Shown: positions 1-13,404, counted from the first letter of the stretch. The stretch: 64,000 nt of DNA from Lampris incognitus (GCF_029633865.1 NC_079213.1:97899978-97963977), one strand, 5' to 3'. The notes: a model not told the origin generated them from the sequence alone. Translations and numbers: made by a program.

Positions 1-250
1 ATTTGTTTGAGAGAAAGAAACGATGTTGGTAAACATCGGAACACAAAGAGCCATGGAGATCTATAGCTCTGACAACGACTCCAAAGAGGATAAATTCTGA
101 GTCTCATCACCAGCCAGTTAGACTAGCTTGGTCTCGTCAGAAAGGCACGAACTGAGGAAGCCTCTTGGATGAGAGGCGAAACGTCTTCACGGATATATTC
201 CAAGTCCAGTTGCACTTGATTCAGCTCCTTTGGATAACCATGACCTGGAT
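1..250 (+). mobile_element. Retroelement 3' tail remnant, possibly Penelope-like
   Basis: A short frame ends in SSERHELRKPLG and a stop near 170. It is followed by the tail containing GAGGCGAAACGTCTTC (about 173-188), which I recognise as a common fish interspersed repeat at the end of a reverse-transcriptase element. The Penelope-like assignment is from memory and uncertain. The body of the element lies left of the window. Confidence 0.35.
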
Positions 251-823
251 GAATGAGAACATTCACAGACTTATTTTGTGGTATTCTTTGTGTTGAGCCT
301 TAATGTGTCTCTTTAGGTTTGTGGTATTCTTACTAGCTATTCTATGGCCACATTGCTTCACTTCTGATAAAACAATGCATTCGGTTTTTTTCACAGCCCC
401 ATTGTACCACAAATGGGCCCAAATATCAGCTCGTTTCTTTCTCTCAAGCCCTGTTGTTGTCATTATATAACGTTAGCTACTCCTCACTGTGCTAGTGTAG
501 TCCTCATATGGTGCATGCAAAACAGGAAACGAAACCGCTGCACATGCCATCCAATGAACAAGACATTTGGATTGTAATTAATAACAAAAAAGTCTAATAT
601 TTTTTCTCATTTTTTTATCAATGAAAATAAAAGGAGATTTTGGTAAAGTTTATTATTATACTACATTTTAGTCTTGTCTTTATTCGTCAACAATATTGCA
701 TGTTGAGTTACAGTCACAGTGACATCAGTGCCGTCTCGTCACTGTCTCGTCTTAGTCATGGAAAAAAAAGGTCGTTGACGAACATATTTAGTCATAGTTT
801 TCGTTAACAAAATTAGTTCACAC
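251..823 (-). mobile_element. hAT transposon fragment with BED zinc finger
   Basis: On the minus strand, 463-263 encodes a BED-type finger (residues DIWAHLWYNG, then a Cys pair, then TTNLKRHIKAQH). Upstream, 740-823 has a hAT-like terminus containing the inverted form of GTTAACGAAAACTATGAC. Only the 5' terminus, leader and first coding exon remain; the rest of the transposase is absent on the left. The terminus is interrupted by the hAT element that starts at 824, so this is the oldest member of the nest. Confidence 0.55.
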
Positions 824-2215
824 TACTGCTGTCACATTATATTCGAATATCGAATTTAATTTCGAATTTGCATAAAAACATGAGATTCGAATGTAAATGG
901 GGAAATTCGAATTGAATAAATAAATAAATAATAAATACATTGATTGTACTTTAAAATTATTAATTAATCAATGTCAAAAATGCCAAAAGTGGGCTACGGC
1001 AAGAATTCCAGCTCTAATTACCCATAAGTCCATTACCCATAAGTCCATGGAGCGGAAACGTAGGCCTAGGCTGCAGCCAGAAATGAGAAAATGGAGGAAT
1101 TTGGTGCTGCCGACAACGAGCCCGATGATCAGCATACCAGAAAGATCGTCACTCCAGAGAATCTTAGGAGTGCGATTTGGAAACACTTTGGTTTTTGGAC
1201 TGTAAATGGAAAGACTGAAAACAAGGACAAGGTAATATGCAAACTATGTGAGCGTGAACTAGCATACCATAGTTCCACGACCAACCTACATGCAGTTCCA
1301 TCATCCGGCCGAATACAAAGAACTGCAGGACCCTGCTGGTGCGTCTGCTGCTGCTAAACAACCCAGGCTGACAACGTTTTTCTCACCTTCAGCTGCTCTG
1401 TCCTCTACACGAAAAGAGGCGATCACTTCACAACTCACCAAATTCATATGTAAAGACATGCGGCCAATAAGCATCGCGGAAGGTGGAGGCTTTAAAGATT
1501 TTCTCCGTGAAATTGAGCCACGTTACACTATCCCGAGCAGAACCACAATAACTAAAAACATTGTGAAACTCTACGATACTACTCGTGAAAATGTACGCCA
1601 GATACTAAGCGATAAGGAAATTGCACTCACTACAGATGGGTGGACGTCTGTAGCCACAGACTCTTATGTTACAGTTACAGCACACGTAATGTCGGAGGCA
1701 TGGGAACTGAACGATTTTGTCCTACAAACGAAAGACTTGGGAAGTAGCCACACTGCAGAAAATGTCGCGGAGTGCATTTCTGGCACACTGAGGGATTTTC
1801 ACATTCCCCGTGAATCGGTGATCGCAGTCACAACAGACAATGCACATAACTATGTGCATGCAGCTGTGGAGAGGTACCTCGATACCGTTAACATACCTTG
1901 CATGGCACATACAATCAATCTAGCTGTACGTAAAGGGCTAGCCGTCAGAGCCATAGACACGACACTTAGCAGGCTAAAGAAAGCAGCCGCACATTTCGGC
2001 AGGTCACCTACCGACAGCTACCTATTGGAGGATAAACAGCGTTTGCTGGGCTTGAAAACTGATAAATTAATTAACGATTGCATCACGCGATGGAATAGTA
2101 CATATGAAATGATCTGCAGGGCATCGGAACAACAGGCAGCTGTTGCAGCTGTAATATTTGAGAAAAAATTGTCAAATCTCGAACTAACTAGTATACTGAT
2201 CCTCATTGCTTAGCT

Positions 2216-4603
2216 CAGGGGTCGGGAACCTTTTTGACTGGGAGAGCCATAAAAGCCAAATATTTCTAAATATATTTCATTGAGAGCCATATAGTATTTT
2301 TAACGTATAATAAATTAAATATGTCTTACTTTTAATGCGACTTCTGGTGCTGCATGGTTTTGCTGATGGCCTTGTAGTCTGGTTCATACGTGGTGAGGTT
2401 GAGCTTCATGCAGGCGTTGAGGCTTCCATCAGTTAAACGTGAGCGTAGGTTGGTCTTAATGTTCCTCATATGCGAGAAAGACTGTTCACATGCATATGTA
2501 GAGCCAAACATGGTCAATACGGCAATACTCACACGCTGCATTGTGTGGTATGTCACAGGAAGCTCGTTCCAAGTTTTAAGAATCAGCTGGTCTTCAGGTT
2601 GAAGATTTTTCATTTCTGTCCACTTGTGTTCCCTCGCCAGCTCTGCTCGCTGTCGCGCAAGACTTTCCAACTCTCCATTAAGTGACTTGAACTTACTCAT
2701 CCACATGTCTGATGCCTTCAGGTCAGCAACTTCCAGCTCAAAGTCTCCGATAGAGACCCCGGGGATGCATGTCAGGTCGATTTTGTCCACTGCACACTCA
2801 TGTGGATGAGTGATGAACTTGAAAAGACCAGTGCGCGCACGAAATTCTCCAAAACGTGCTTTGAATGACTGCAGGAGATTGAACGTAAAGCCAGCTAGCT
2901 GCTGGAGATCCAGATGTTGAGTGGAGTCACTTGCTAAGCATGCATCTCTAAATTGTTGCAGTCTTTCAACGTGCAGAAGACGACCTGTTTCAATGTCCCT
3001 GAGAAAGACTTCCAGCTTGCTTTCAAATGCAAACACTCCTTGTTGAAGGGATGAGATTGTATTTCCAATACCTTGCATTTTCACATTGAGCTGGTTCAGA
3101 TGGCCAGTTATGTCCACGAGATAGTGAAACTGCAGGAGCCAGTCAGTGTTGTCTAGCTCAGGATGCTTGACGCCTTTCATTTCAAGAAAAGTCCGGATTT
3201 CACTCAGGCAAGCTGCAAAACGGCTGAGCACCTTCCCCCTTGACAACCAACGGACGTTGCTGTGTAAAAGCAGACCGGGATAATGATTCCCAACTTCTTC
3301 TAACAGAGCTTTAAACTGGCGATCATTTAAAGCTCGGGCAACAATAAAGTTGACCACTCGAATGACCAGCGACATCACCTCACCAAGCTCCTGGCCACAC
3401 GTCTGAGCGCAAAGCGCCTCCTGGTGCAGGATGCAATGAAAACTTAGGATGGCTCTCTTTTCATGTTCACGGAGAAGCGCTACAAATCCTTTGTTCTTCC
3501 CCAACATACAGGGTGCACCATCAGTACAGACAGAAATAAGTTTATCCATCGGTAGTTTTTTTTTCTTTAGCAAACTCCATGAAAGACATGAATAAATCCT
3601 CTCCTCTTGTTGTCCCTTTCATTGGCAAAACAGCCAAGCTTTCCTCACGCAGTGTGTCACCTGCAGCATACCTGGCAATGATACTGCACTGAGATAGATG
3701 GCTAACGTCTGTTGACTCATCTAACGCGAGAGAAAAGTATGTCCCGGCGTTTATGTCCTTAATTTGTGTTTCCTCGACTTGATTTGCCATCATGATGCTA
3801 CGATCGTGCACAGTTCTTGCAGACAGGGGCATGTCTTTTATTCGTTTGATTATCTTGTCTTTATTTGGGAAGTCATCAAACAGTTCATTGGCCACATCAA
3901 GCATGAATGTTTTGGCATACTCGCCATCTGTGAATGACTTTCCATTCCTTACTATTGCCAAAGCCCCCGCAAAGCTAGCGGAATTCCCGTCACCTTGCTT
4001 GGTCCACACACGTAGTTGCTGCTGACTCGTCTGCACTCTCCGCTGTAGCTCCTCGCATGCCCTTTTCCTGCTGTCCCCCGCTGGATATTTCGATGCAAAT
4101 GAAGCATGGTGCGTATCGAAGTGCCGCTTTATATTTGACCGTTTCATCGATGCAATTTTATCATTGCATATTAGACATACCGCAGATCCTGCTCTCTCCA
4201 CAAATGCAAATTCCTCTGTCCACGCAGCCTGGAATGCACGGTAATCATCGTCTTTTTTTCTTTTCGCCATCTTTTCCGTTACAAGGGTTGAAGCGGATAA
4301 ACTAGTTGGCTATCTGATAAAATTGATTTCTTCACCTTTACAATGACCCGGACATGCTCGCGAGCCATTGGTTCCCGACCCGACCCACGGGTGACCCGTG
4401 ACCCGTGAAATTTATCTTCAAAACTAATTTCTGTTTACTTTAAAATGACAGTATTATTAAGAAATATCACAAGTATTTTAAAATCAGTTCCAAACTGATT
4501 TTTTTGAAAAAAAAATAATTTTCAACTCAAAATTGTCTGGGAGCCATATGCCGTCACCGGAAGAGCCATATATGGCTCGCGAGCCATAGGTTCCCGACCG
4601 CTG
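2216..4603 (-). mobile_element. hAT transposon (ZBED5-like), inserted in the outer hAT
   Basis: The terminal repeats CAGGGGTCGGGAACC (2216-2230) and GGTTCCCGACCGCTG (4589-4603) are inverted with one mismatch. They are flanked by perfect 8-bp duplications GCTTAGCT at 2208-2215 and 4604-4611. At 2,388 bp with almost the whole transposase, it is the youngest hAT of the nest. A second copy of the subterminal motif (GGTTCCCGACC) lies near 4370-4382. Confidence 0.95.
2332..4270 (-). pseudogene. Nearly intact hAT transposase of the inner element
   Basis: The first frame starts with MAKRKKDDDYRAF at 4270. It has a BED finger (VCLICNDK, then SNIKRHFDTHH) and the hAT core (SARTVHDRS, LALDESTDVSH). The second frame ends at 2332 and continues with VCTDGAPCMLGKNKGF, LHSNVRWLSRGK and the C-terminal dimerisation motif STYACEQSFSHMRNIK. 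Together they span about 645 residues, the usual size for ZBED5/GTF2IRD2-type hAT transposases. The frames overlap at 3542-3573, where the coding strand has an A-run; a length change in that run is the only break I see. The family is ancestral to several domesticated vertebrate genes, but the TIRs and target duplications show this is a transposon copy. Confidence 0.85.
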
Positions 4604-6111
4604 GCTTAGCTGAATGATAATCATTAGTAGACCAACAGCGCTACCTAGTGGTGGTTAAGCTAGGCTCTCATATACCCCAGATGTTGACTGCTGCAGCAGT
4701 CGGAGAGTTACAATAAAAAGGACCAGACGTTAGGAATTGGTCTCCGGCTCAAATCACTGTTATGGATATATTAGCAGTACAAGATACATCCAGATAATAT
4801 AGAAAATATATTACACTAACCACAACTGAATGGGCCATGGTCGAACAGATGCGTGAAATACTTAGACCGTTCAAGATTGCGACTGAGGCTTTGTCAACTA
4901 ACAAATATCCCACAGCTTCTGCTGTACTGCCTTTACAGCATGTACTACTGTGTCAACTTGGCTCACCCATTTCTAATGCAATGCCCAGCTTGAGGGAAAT
5001 GACCGCAAAGATCGACACAGATTTGAGGAAGCGTTATGACAAAAATAACGAAGCAACATTCATGTTATTGAATAAAGCAGCATACCTGGATCCCCGCTTT
5101 CATAGTTTAATGCATTTATCAGAGGAACAGAAGGACCAAGTGCACGCAAACATTAAAGAAGAAATGGCCGTGAGATTTGAAAGTGGGACAGATGAGCATT
5201 CGTTAAGCTCAGACACTCACGCATGAAAAACGGCCCTGACGGCAATGGGCGATCTGTTTGGAGAAACATACAAGGGAAGGGGCGAGACGAGAGACGACCG
5301 AGAAAATGTACTGCACCAAGAGATGTGGTCCTGCCGAAGAGAGACAACGATGCCGGCAGACAGCAATCCTCTTCTATGGTGGAAGACGCTGGGTAGCGCA
5401 AAATATCCCCACCTGGCGCAGCTTGCAAGAAAGTAGCTGAGTGTTCCCGGGACATCAGTGCGTTCTGAGCGAGTCTTTTCCACAGCTGGGAATACTGTTA
5501 ACAAAAAGCGCCCCGCTCTTGACACTGAACACGTTAACCAGTTGATATTCCTGGTGAATAATTTGTAGCCTCCCAGTCCAGTTAGGCCTATGTGTAGGCT
5601 ATGTATAATCGTATTTACAAAGGCCACATAACCCACTATTTTTTATTTTATTATTACTATTATTATTTATTTTAGTTATTTAGTTTGGTGGGCTTGCCTA
5701 GGCTACTTATAGGCCACGTTCTGTCAGTAGCCTACGTTACATTGCCATGGCAGCGCTGAATGCAGCCCAATTGCCGTGAGGATTATTGACATTAATATTA
5801 CTTGTTTGAGAAGCATACTCTGTGGTAATTGTTTTTGAAAATATGGTAACATTTGACTTCATAATTTGCATTAAACTTCACTAATTATTTCGACTGAAAT
5901 ATGTTGTCTGTCTGCTTGTCCCCTCTTGTGGATACAAATGGTAAAACGCATGATCAAAATAATTACTGGTCAATAAATTACGGGTTATTTTTAGTCTTGC
6001 CATTTTAAAGACCGTTTTTTACGTGGAAATTCGAATCCAAATTCGAATATGGGTACAATTCTGCCACGAATATCGAATATGTTTTTTTCTTAAAGTGACA
6101 GCCCTAGTTCA

Positions 6112-6140
6112 CACACACACGCGCACACACACACATATGT
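6112..6140. repeat. (CA)n microsatellite
   Basis: A short CA-rich tract directly follows the right target duplication of the outer hAT element. Confidence 0.8.
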
Positions 6141-6145
6141 ATATA

Positions 6146-7850
6146 CACTGAGGAGCCGAAATATTATGACCAACTGCCTAATATGCTGTTGGTCCTCCAT
6201 GTGCTGCCCAAACAGTGCGGACCCGCCAAGGCATGGACTTGACAAGACCCCTGAAGGTGTCCTGCACTATCTGGCACCAAAACATTAGCAGCAGATCCTT
6301 CAAGTCCTGTAAGTGACGAGGTGAAGCCACTGTGGATCGGACTTGTCAGTCCAGCACATCCCACAGATGCTCAATGAGATTGAGACCTGGAGAATTTGGA
6401 GGCTAGGGCAACATCTTCGAAACTTTGTCATGTTCCTCAAACTATTCCCAAATAATGTGTGCAGTGTGGCAGGGCACATTATCCTGCTGAAAGAGGCCAC
6501 TGCCATCAAGGAATACCATTGCTATGAAGGGGTGTACCTGTTCTACAACAATGTTTAGGTAGGTGGCACGTGTCAAATTGACATCCACATGAATGGCCGG
6601 ACCCAGGATTTCTCAGCAGAACATTGCCCAGAGCATCATACTCTCCCCACCGTCTTGGTGTCTTCCCACAGTGCATCCTGGTGCCATCACCTCCCCAGGT
6701 AAACGGCGCACACGCACAAGGCCATCCACATGATCTAAAAGAAAAAGGGACTCATCGGACCAGGCGACCTTCTTCCACTGATCCAAGGTCTATTTCCGAT
6801 GCTTGTGTTCCCATTGCTTTCGACAGTGGACAGGGGTCATCATGGACACTGAACAGTCTGCGGCTATGCAGGCCCATATGCAGCAGCGTGCATGCACTGT
6901 GTCATGCAATATTTCTCCCATAACCATCGTTAAAACTTTCTGTGACTTTTACCACAGCAGACCGTCTGTCACTTCAGATCAAACGGGATAGCCTTCGTTG
7001 CCCTTGCGCATCTATGAGCCTTGGGCGCCCAACACCCTGTGGCCAGTTTGTGGTTTGTCTCTCCTCAAACCACTGTCGGTGGGTACTCACCACTGCTGGC
7101 CGGGAACACCCCACAAGCCTTGGCATTTCAGAGATGATCTGACCCAGAGCCCTAGAAAGAGAGAGTTACGTCAACTCCGTAGACGTCAATGGGCCAATTA
7201 TTTAACAACAATGGCGGATCATGGGAGCCCCGGATAGTTCCAAACAGTGCGACCCGGGGCAATAGGATTTCTATGGCAAAGGTATGTTTCTCGCATTAAT
7301 CAAAGGTTAATTTACAGGTAAGAAGCTACAGTTAACATTTTAATGATGACCATTTTACAAGCATGTTTGAATCAAATTAACAATGTAATTTAAAGCGTGA
7401 CAGCTCGTCAATTCCTACACATGCGCATAGAATATGTGTCACGTTGGAATATATCTATATCTATATATAAATGCAAAATCTGAAAATATTGGTTAGTAGT
7501 TACCAGAAATCGCAGTTAAGCAGTTCATTTAAATGACCCGCCAAGCTCCGTTTGGAACTATTCGGCGGCTACATGAACCACGTGACCCTCTCGCGTTCTG
7601 ACCCCTCATTGATGTAACTCTCTCTTTCTAGGGCTCTGATCTGACCCAGTCGTCTGGCCGTAACAATTTGCCAAAGTCACTCAGGTCTTCACTCCTGTCC
7701 ATTTCTCCTATATCCAACACATCGACTACGAGAACTGATTGTTCGCTTATCATGTAATCTACCCAGACTTTGATATGTGCCCTTCTTTGGAGATGATCAA
7801 TGTTATTTGGTTCACCAGTGAGTGGTCATAATGTTTTGGCTATATTATAC
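6146..7850 (-). mobile_element. Tc1/mariner element, degraded
   Basis: The left end has GCCGAAATATTATGACCA (6155-6172). The right end has TGGTCATAATGTTTTGGC (7823-7840), its near-perfect inverse. Between them the minus strand matches a widespread fish Tc1-type transposase: the N-terminal paired-like helix-turn-helix is coded near 7640-7720 and the DDE region (LFQQDNAPCHTA-like, then PDLNPIEHLWDVL-like) near 6360-6520. Frames are broken in many places and no long frame survives. The right terminus is eroded. A 494-bp MITE sits at 7145-7638. Confidence 0.8.
7145..7638. mobile_element. 494-bp non-autonomous hAT-like MITE
   Basis: Inverted ends start CAGAGCCCTAGAAAGAGAG and run about 30 bp with few mismatches. 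They are flanked by identical ATCTGACC at 7137-7144 and 7639-7646. Removing the element and one duplicate restores the Tc1 sequence across the site. There is no coding sequence. An 8-bp duplication and CAG start suggest hAT; a 10-bp duplication with shorter ends is also possible because the junction bases are ambiguous. Confidence 0.85.
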
Positions 7851-7860
7851 GTATATTTTA

Positions 7861-8170
7861 TATAATCCAGTGAGCCAAGTAAATTCTTTATGAGACAGAA
7901 TAAAGAATTTACTTGACTCACTGGATTATTTTGCTCATTTGTGGAGCACTTTGCCTACACTGAGTGTTTCTTTTAACGAAGTTTTATATATATTATACGT
8001 ATATATATATATATAATCCAGTGAGTCAAGTAAATTCTTTATGAGACAGTACAAGCCTGTTTCATGCCTTAAGTAATCATCAGCTGTCAATAAAGCTACT
8101 CTATTATGCTCCTTATTTGTTGAGCACTTTCCCTACCATTGAGTGTTTCTTTTAACAAAGTTATATATGA
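7861..8170. repeat. Interspersed repeat tail, two partial copies
   Basis: AATCCAGTGAGTCAAG with TTTATGAGACAGTACAAGCC (about 8016-8060) and ATCATCAGCTGTCAATAAAG resemble the 3' tail of a fish retroelement. The block CACTTTGCCTACACTGAGTG recurs at about 7950 and 8128, so two diverged copies lie side by side. Family not assigned with confidence. Confidence 0.5.
7864..7927. repeat. 27-bp-arm hairpin
   Basis: Arms 7864-7890 and 7901-7927 are inverted with one mismatch around a 10-base loop. The arm sequence recurs once more in direct orientation at about 8016-8042. Confidence 0.9.
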
Positions 8171-8200
8171 ATATATACATATGAATGTAGTGTTTCCTAC

Positions 8201-9372
8201 CAGTTCAAGTTTCTGCTTCTCTTTGCTCTGAAGCTTTTCTATGTGCTCTGAGAGGTCTGGTCTGTCAAAGTTTTGGTGCAGTTTCTCCTTAATCTCCAGC
8301 ACTTCTTTGGAGATGCCGCAGAAGGCCTGTGTGATCTCATGCACCAGCTGTCTGTAGTGGTCAAAATCATAGTGAGGCCCTGTCCTCAAGTAGGCCTCGT
8401 GTCCTCTAGAAAGGGAGTAAACAGTCAAACAGAAGCAGAGGCAACATTAGGCCAGCAATTCACTTTACTTGTCTATGGGCACTCAGGTAAGGGGAATAGA
8501 CCTAAGAAGTTGTTATGCAACATGTGTGGGGATGAAAAACAAGCTGACAGTGTAAAATGTATGTAGCGGATTATGATAAGCCTTGGTCTTACAAATTTCC
8601 AGATTTATTGCAACTTACTCCTCAAAGAGTCTATAAGCCTCTACCCGCTCTGTTTGAAGGACATAAAATCGCTGGATCAGGGCCTTAAACTCTGTAGGTA
8701 CCTAGAAGAAGAACCACATTTAGAGAAAATTTAGAAAATTTTAGTTATTCGTGGCTCATCAGGCTGAGCTTTTCAGTTCTACTCTTTGGCTGTATTTGCT
8801 TTGTTGAATTGCAAAAATAGTTTGTTTTGCATTAAAGTGACAGCTATAATAACTGGGCTGAGTGTTAATCTGTGTGAATATTTTAACGTGAAAAATTAAT
8901 ACATAACATAAAAATATATTACTGTATAGCCTGATTTTACTAACTTTACATTGTAGTTAACTTGATGGGTTATAACCCATCAAATAATTATTTGAGCTTA
9001 GCAAAAGAAACAACCCTTCAATAATTTATGTGCTCTTTAAGTGATGACACTTCAGATTCGTTAATGTAGTTAACTGCAGGCATAATGAAGCTAATGATAA
9101 CTTAATGTTCGTTTTTGTTTTTTTTGCTAGACCGAGTTGACCATATGTCCATTACTCATTACGTCTCTTTTCATTTGTACATACATTTGTTTGTAGTATA
9201 TATCACTGTGTATAAGTAAAAAGAATACATTTATTAAAAGAGCAAGTTGGCCAACTAATTAGTACAGCCTTAACTTGCTAACACTAGCTTAGCATCTGTG
9301 AACGTACTACTTTAACGGTTCCGTGACGTTTTGCGACTACGGGTAGAATCTGAAATGAGAACTACCTACCAT
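8201..9372 (-). CDS. rex1bd: REX1BD (Required for EXcision 1-B domain protein), 5' part
   Basis: The exon at 8701-8619 encodes VPTEFKALIQRFYVLQ...YRLFEE, and the exon at 8405-8201 encodes GHEAYLR, TGPHYDFDHYRQL, HEITQAF, SKEVLEIKEKL and KEKQKLEL. These match the Rex1 domain of vertebrate REX1BD (C19orf60), a small protein of poorly defined role whose algal relative Rex1 is linked to DNA repair. The splice sites are canonical: acceptors TTCTAG|G and TTTCTAG|A, donors GA|GTAAGT and CTG|GTAGGA. The junction keeps frame (GA+A = Glu). A likely start lies at 9372-9370, where ATG is followed at once by GTAGGT; that exon would contribute only Met and join in frame to GTA CCT. The remaining 3' exons are not visible to the left and may lie beyond position 1, behind the hAT/Tc1 nest. 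The family call is firm; the first exon is an inference. Confidence 0.8.
8702..9290. other. rex1bd intron 1, no other feature seen
   Basis: AT-rich intronic sequence between the coding exon ending at 8701 and the GC-richer region from about 9300. I see no coding exon or clear repeat. Confidence 0.5.
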
Positions 9373-9570
9373 GATTATATTCCTGAAAATTGCGGTTTTG
9401 GGTTTCGGTAAAAACGCAAGTAAATGTTACGTGATACGTCCGTATTCTTTACAGAAAGCACTGTGTTTGCTATTTCGTGGGCGATTCGGGTTGCATGCAT
9501 ATGGACAGAACCGCCTACCCGGATATGACGTACAATGAGCGGTAGTTACGGGTTTTCAAAATTAAAGTAC
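9300..9570. promoter_or_regulatory. CpG-richer probable rex1bd promoter/first exon
   Basis: CG dinucleotides cluster here (ACGTGATACGTCCG, GGGCGATTCGGG, ACCCGGATATGACG), unlike the AT-rich flanks. The region covers the proposed rex1bd start codon at 9370-9372 and lies between the divergent rex1bd and fam78b genes. No TATA box stands out. Inference from base composition and position only. Confidence 0.4.
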
Positions 9571-10998
9571 GCCTAAAAATAAAATTGCCATTGGAATAGA
9601 TTGGAAAAATGTCTTGTCGATTTTGAGGCTGGCCAACTGTCTTCCATTTCACCTCTTTAAAGGTCTTTGCACCAGTGAAGGGAGAACGGTCCGCAGCCGA
9701 TGATTGCTTTGACCTTCCCCGCTGATGCGAGCCAATCTAATGGTACTCATCATAATGGAGAAGCACTCCATTTCCGATTATATTGACGAGGCTGGACTGG
9801 AAATAACGCCATCCAATTTCAGTCATGTGTTGTTACACCAGATCGTATGGCAGGGTGGGCTGTGGCCCAGAAATGTTATTTGCATGCCTTCCATCATGTG
9901 TCCTCAAGCAGAAATGCTGAGATGTAATATAGCCACCTGTTGCGTCAAATATTAGAGCCCTTTGACAGCAAACAGCATCTGCTTAAAATGGATGACTCTC
10001 TGACAGATATTTATTCAAAAGCAAAAAAAAGCATTATTCTAACCTGGTTGAGAGAGCTCGGACGGCTAGGCAACCAACTCCTGAAAATACGTGGGCACTC
10101 CCACACGCTCAGTCTCCCTCTGCCGTTCATTGGGCCGTTCGGCTGCTTCAGCACCACGGAGGCTGAACAGCGACACAGAGCCATCCATCCAGCTCTGATC
10201 AAAACGGATGCCTTGCACTCTACCCTTCCCTATTGGGTTACTGTGTCAATGTTTTCTTTGATTCCTAAGACGCCATTTCTTTTCTACCGATTTGGCTGGC
10301 ACCAGACGGGATGGCTATCGTCGGTCTGTTTGCAGTTCGTTTGCCTGCTAATTTCGACCGCGAAGGAATCGCCCATGTCGCCTAACTCCGAAAGAGGAAG
10401 CTATTTTTCACCGCAGAATTTTTCCCCCATTCCCCAGGATTTATTTTGTGCAATATGTGCACCTCCCCTCGAAAAGGCATGGTCAATTAGCCGACAAATT
10501 CTCGCACAGCCTACTCGGGTAGGTGCATCTCATGCTCGGTGTCGCATGAATAAGACCCGCCGCTGGACCACCGGGTCCCCCGACCGGCGCCCCGGAGTCC
10601 CCCGTCTTGTGACATGACTGCTCGGGGCAGAAAGAAGAGGATCAAAGGTTGCGGAGCAGCAACAAACAGACACGTGGATTCGCACAACGGCGCGGGTAGG
10701 AGCCATCAACTGCAAAGGCTGGATCCTCTAGGAATCCCATCTAAGGCTGTGGCACCAGGAATCTTTAAGTTAACGATAGCGTAAGCTATAGGCGCACTCA
10801 ACTCAGTGATGTGATTGTGAATGATCTACCCTGTGGGTAGTGGGGCTGCACAGTTTACCCTAAGACAGACTTAACCCCCGATGCACGATACATCATTGAT
10901 ACCAAGTTAAGTCCAAGTCAAAGGTATTCTCTCCCATGCCGTCGTAGGCTCACTTGGCTACCCCCTCACCACCGCTATACACCTGTGCCTGCACAACC
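9571..10998 (+). other. fam78b upstream/5' UTR region with an open frame of about 209 codons
   Basis: Unique-looking sequence with a GC-rich patch at 10540-10620, probably the promoter and 5' UTR of fam78b. A plus-strand frame is open from an ATG near 9988 to the stop at 10615-10617. The product (Met-Asp-Asp-Ser-Leu-Thr at its start, ending PGVPRLVT) resembles no family I know, and it sits upstream of the conserved fam78b start. It may be chance. Confidence 0.35.

Positions 10999-13404
<2,406 letters not shown>

Larger units (their letters stand above)
1091..5568 (+). pseudogene. Broken transposase of the outer hAT element
   Basis: A BED finger (about 1160-1310: WKHFGFW, CKLCE, TTNLH) leads into the hAT core. 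The core includes AEGGGFKDFL, EPRYTIPSRTTI, LTTDGWTS (a catalytic-Asp region of the RNase-H fold), VTTDNAHN and CMAHTINL, up to 2213. The core is cut there by another hAT element. The reading resumes at 4837 (MVEQMREILRPFK, LDPRFHSL). The C-terminal hAT dimerisation motif SVRSERVFSTAGN with LIFLVNN follows near 5450-5568. There is a frame change at the end of the BED finger near 1290 and another between 5226 and 5440. About 4612-4836 does not read as transposase and is unexplained. The gene is dead as it stands. Confidence 0.8.
824..6106 (+). mobile_element. hAT transposon (ZBED1-like/Ac-like), interrupted
   Basis: The ends are TACTGCTGTCAC (824) and GTGACAGCCCTA (ending 6106), inverted with two mismatches. 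They are flanked by identical 8-bp duplications GTTCACAC at 816-823 and 6107-6114, the hallmark of hAT insertion. Both ends continue into TTCGAATAT-rich subterminal sequence. Without the inner element at 2216-4603 and its duplicated 8 bp, the copy is about 2.9 kb, a normal length for an autonomous hAT. Confidence 0.9.

Noticed and set aside
2332-4270. Domesticated host ZBED5/GTF2IRD2-like gene
   Set aside because: It has terminal inverted repeats, an exact 8-bp duplication and a frame break, so it is a transposon copy.
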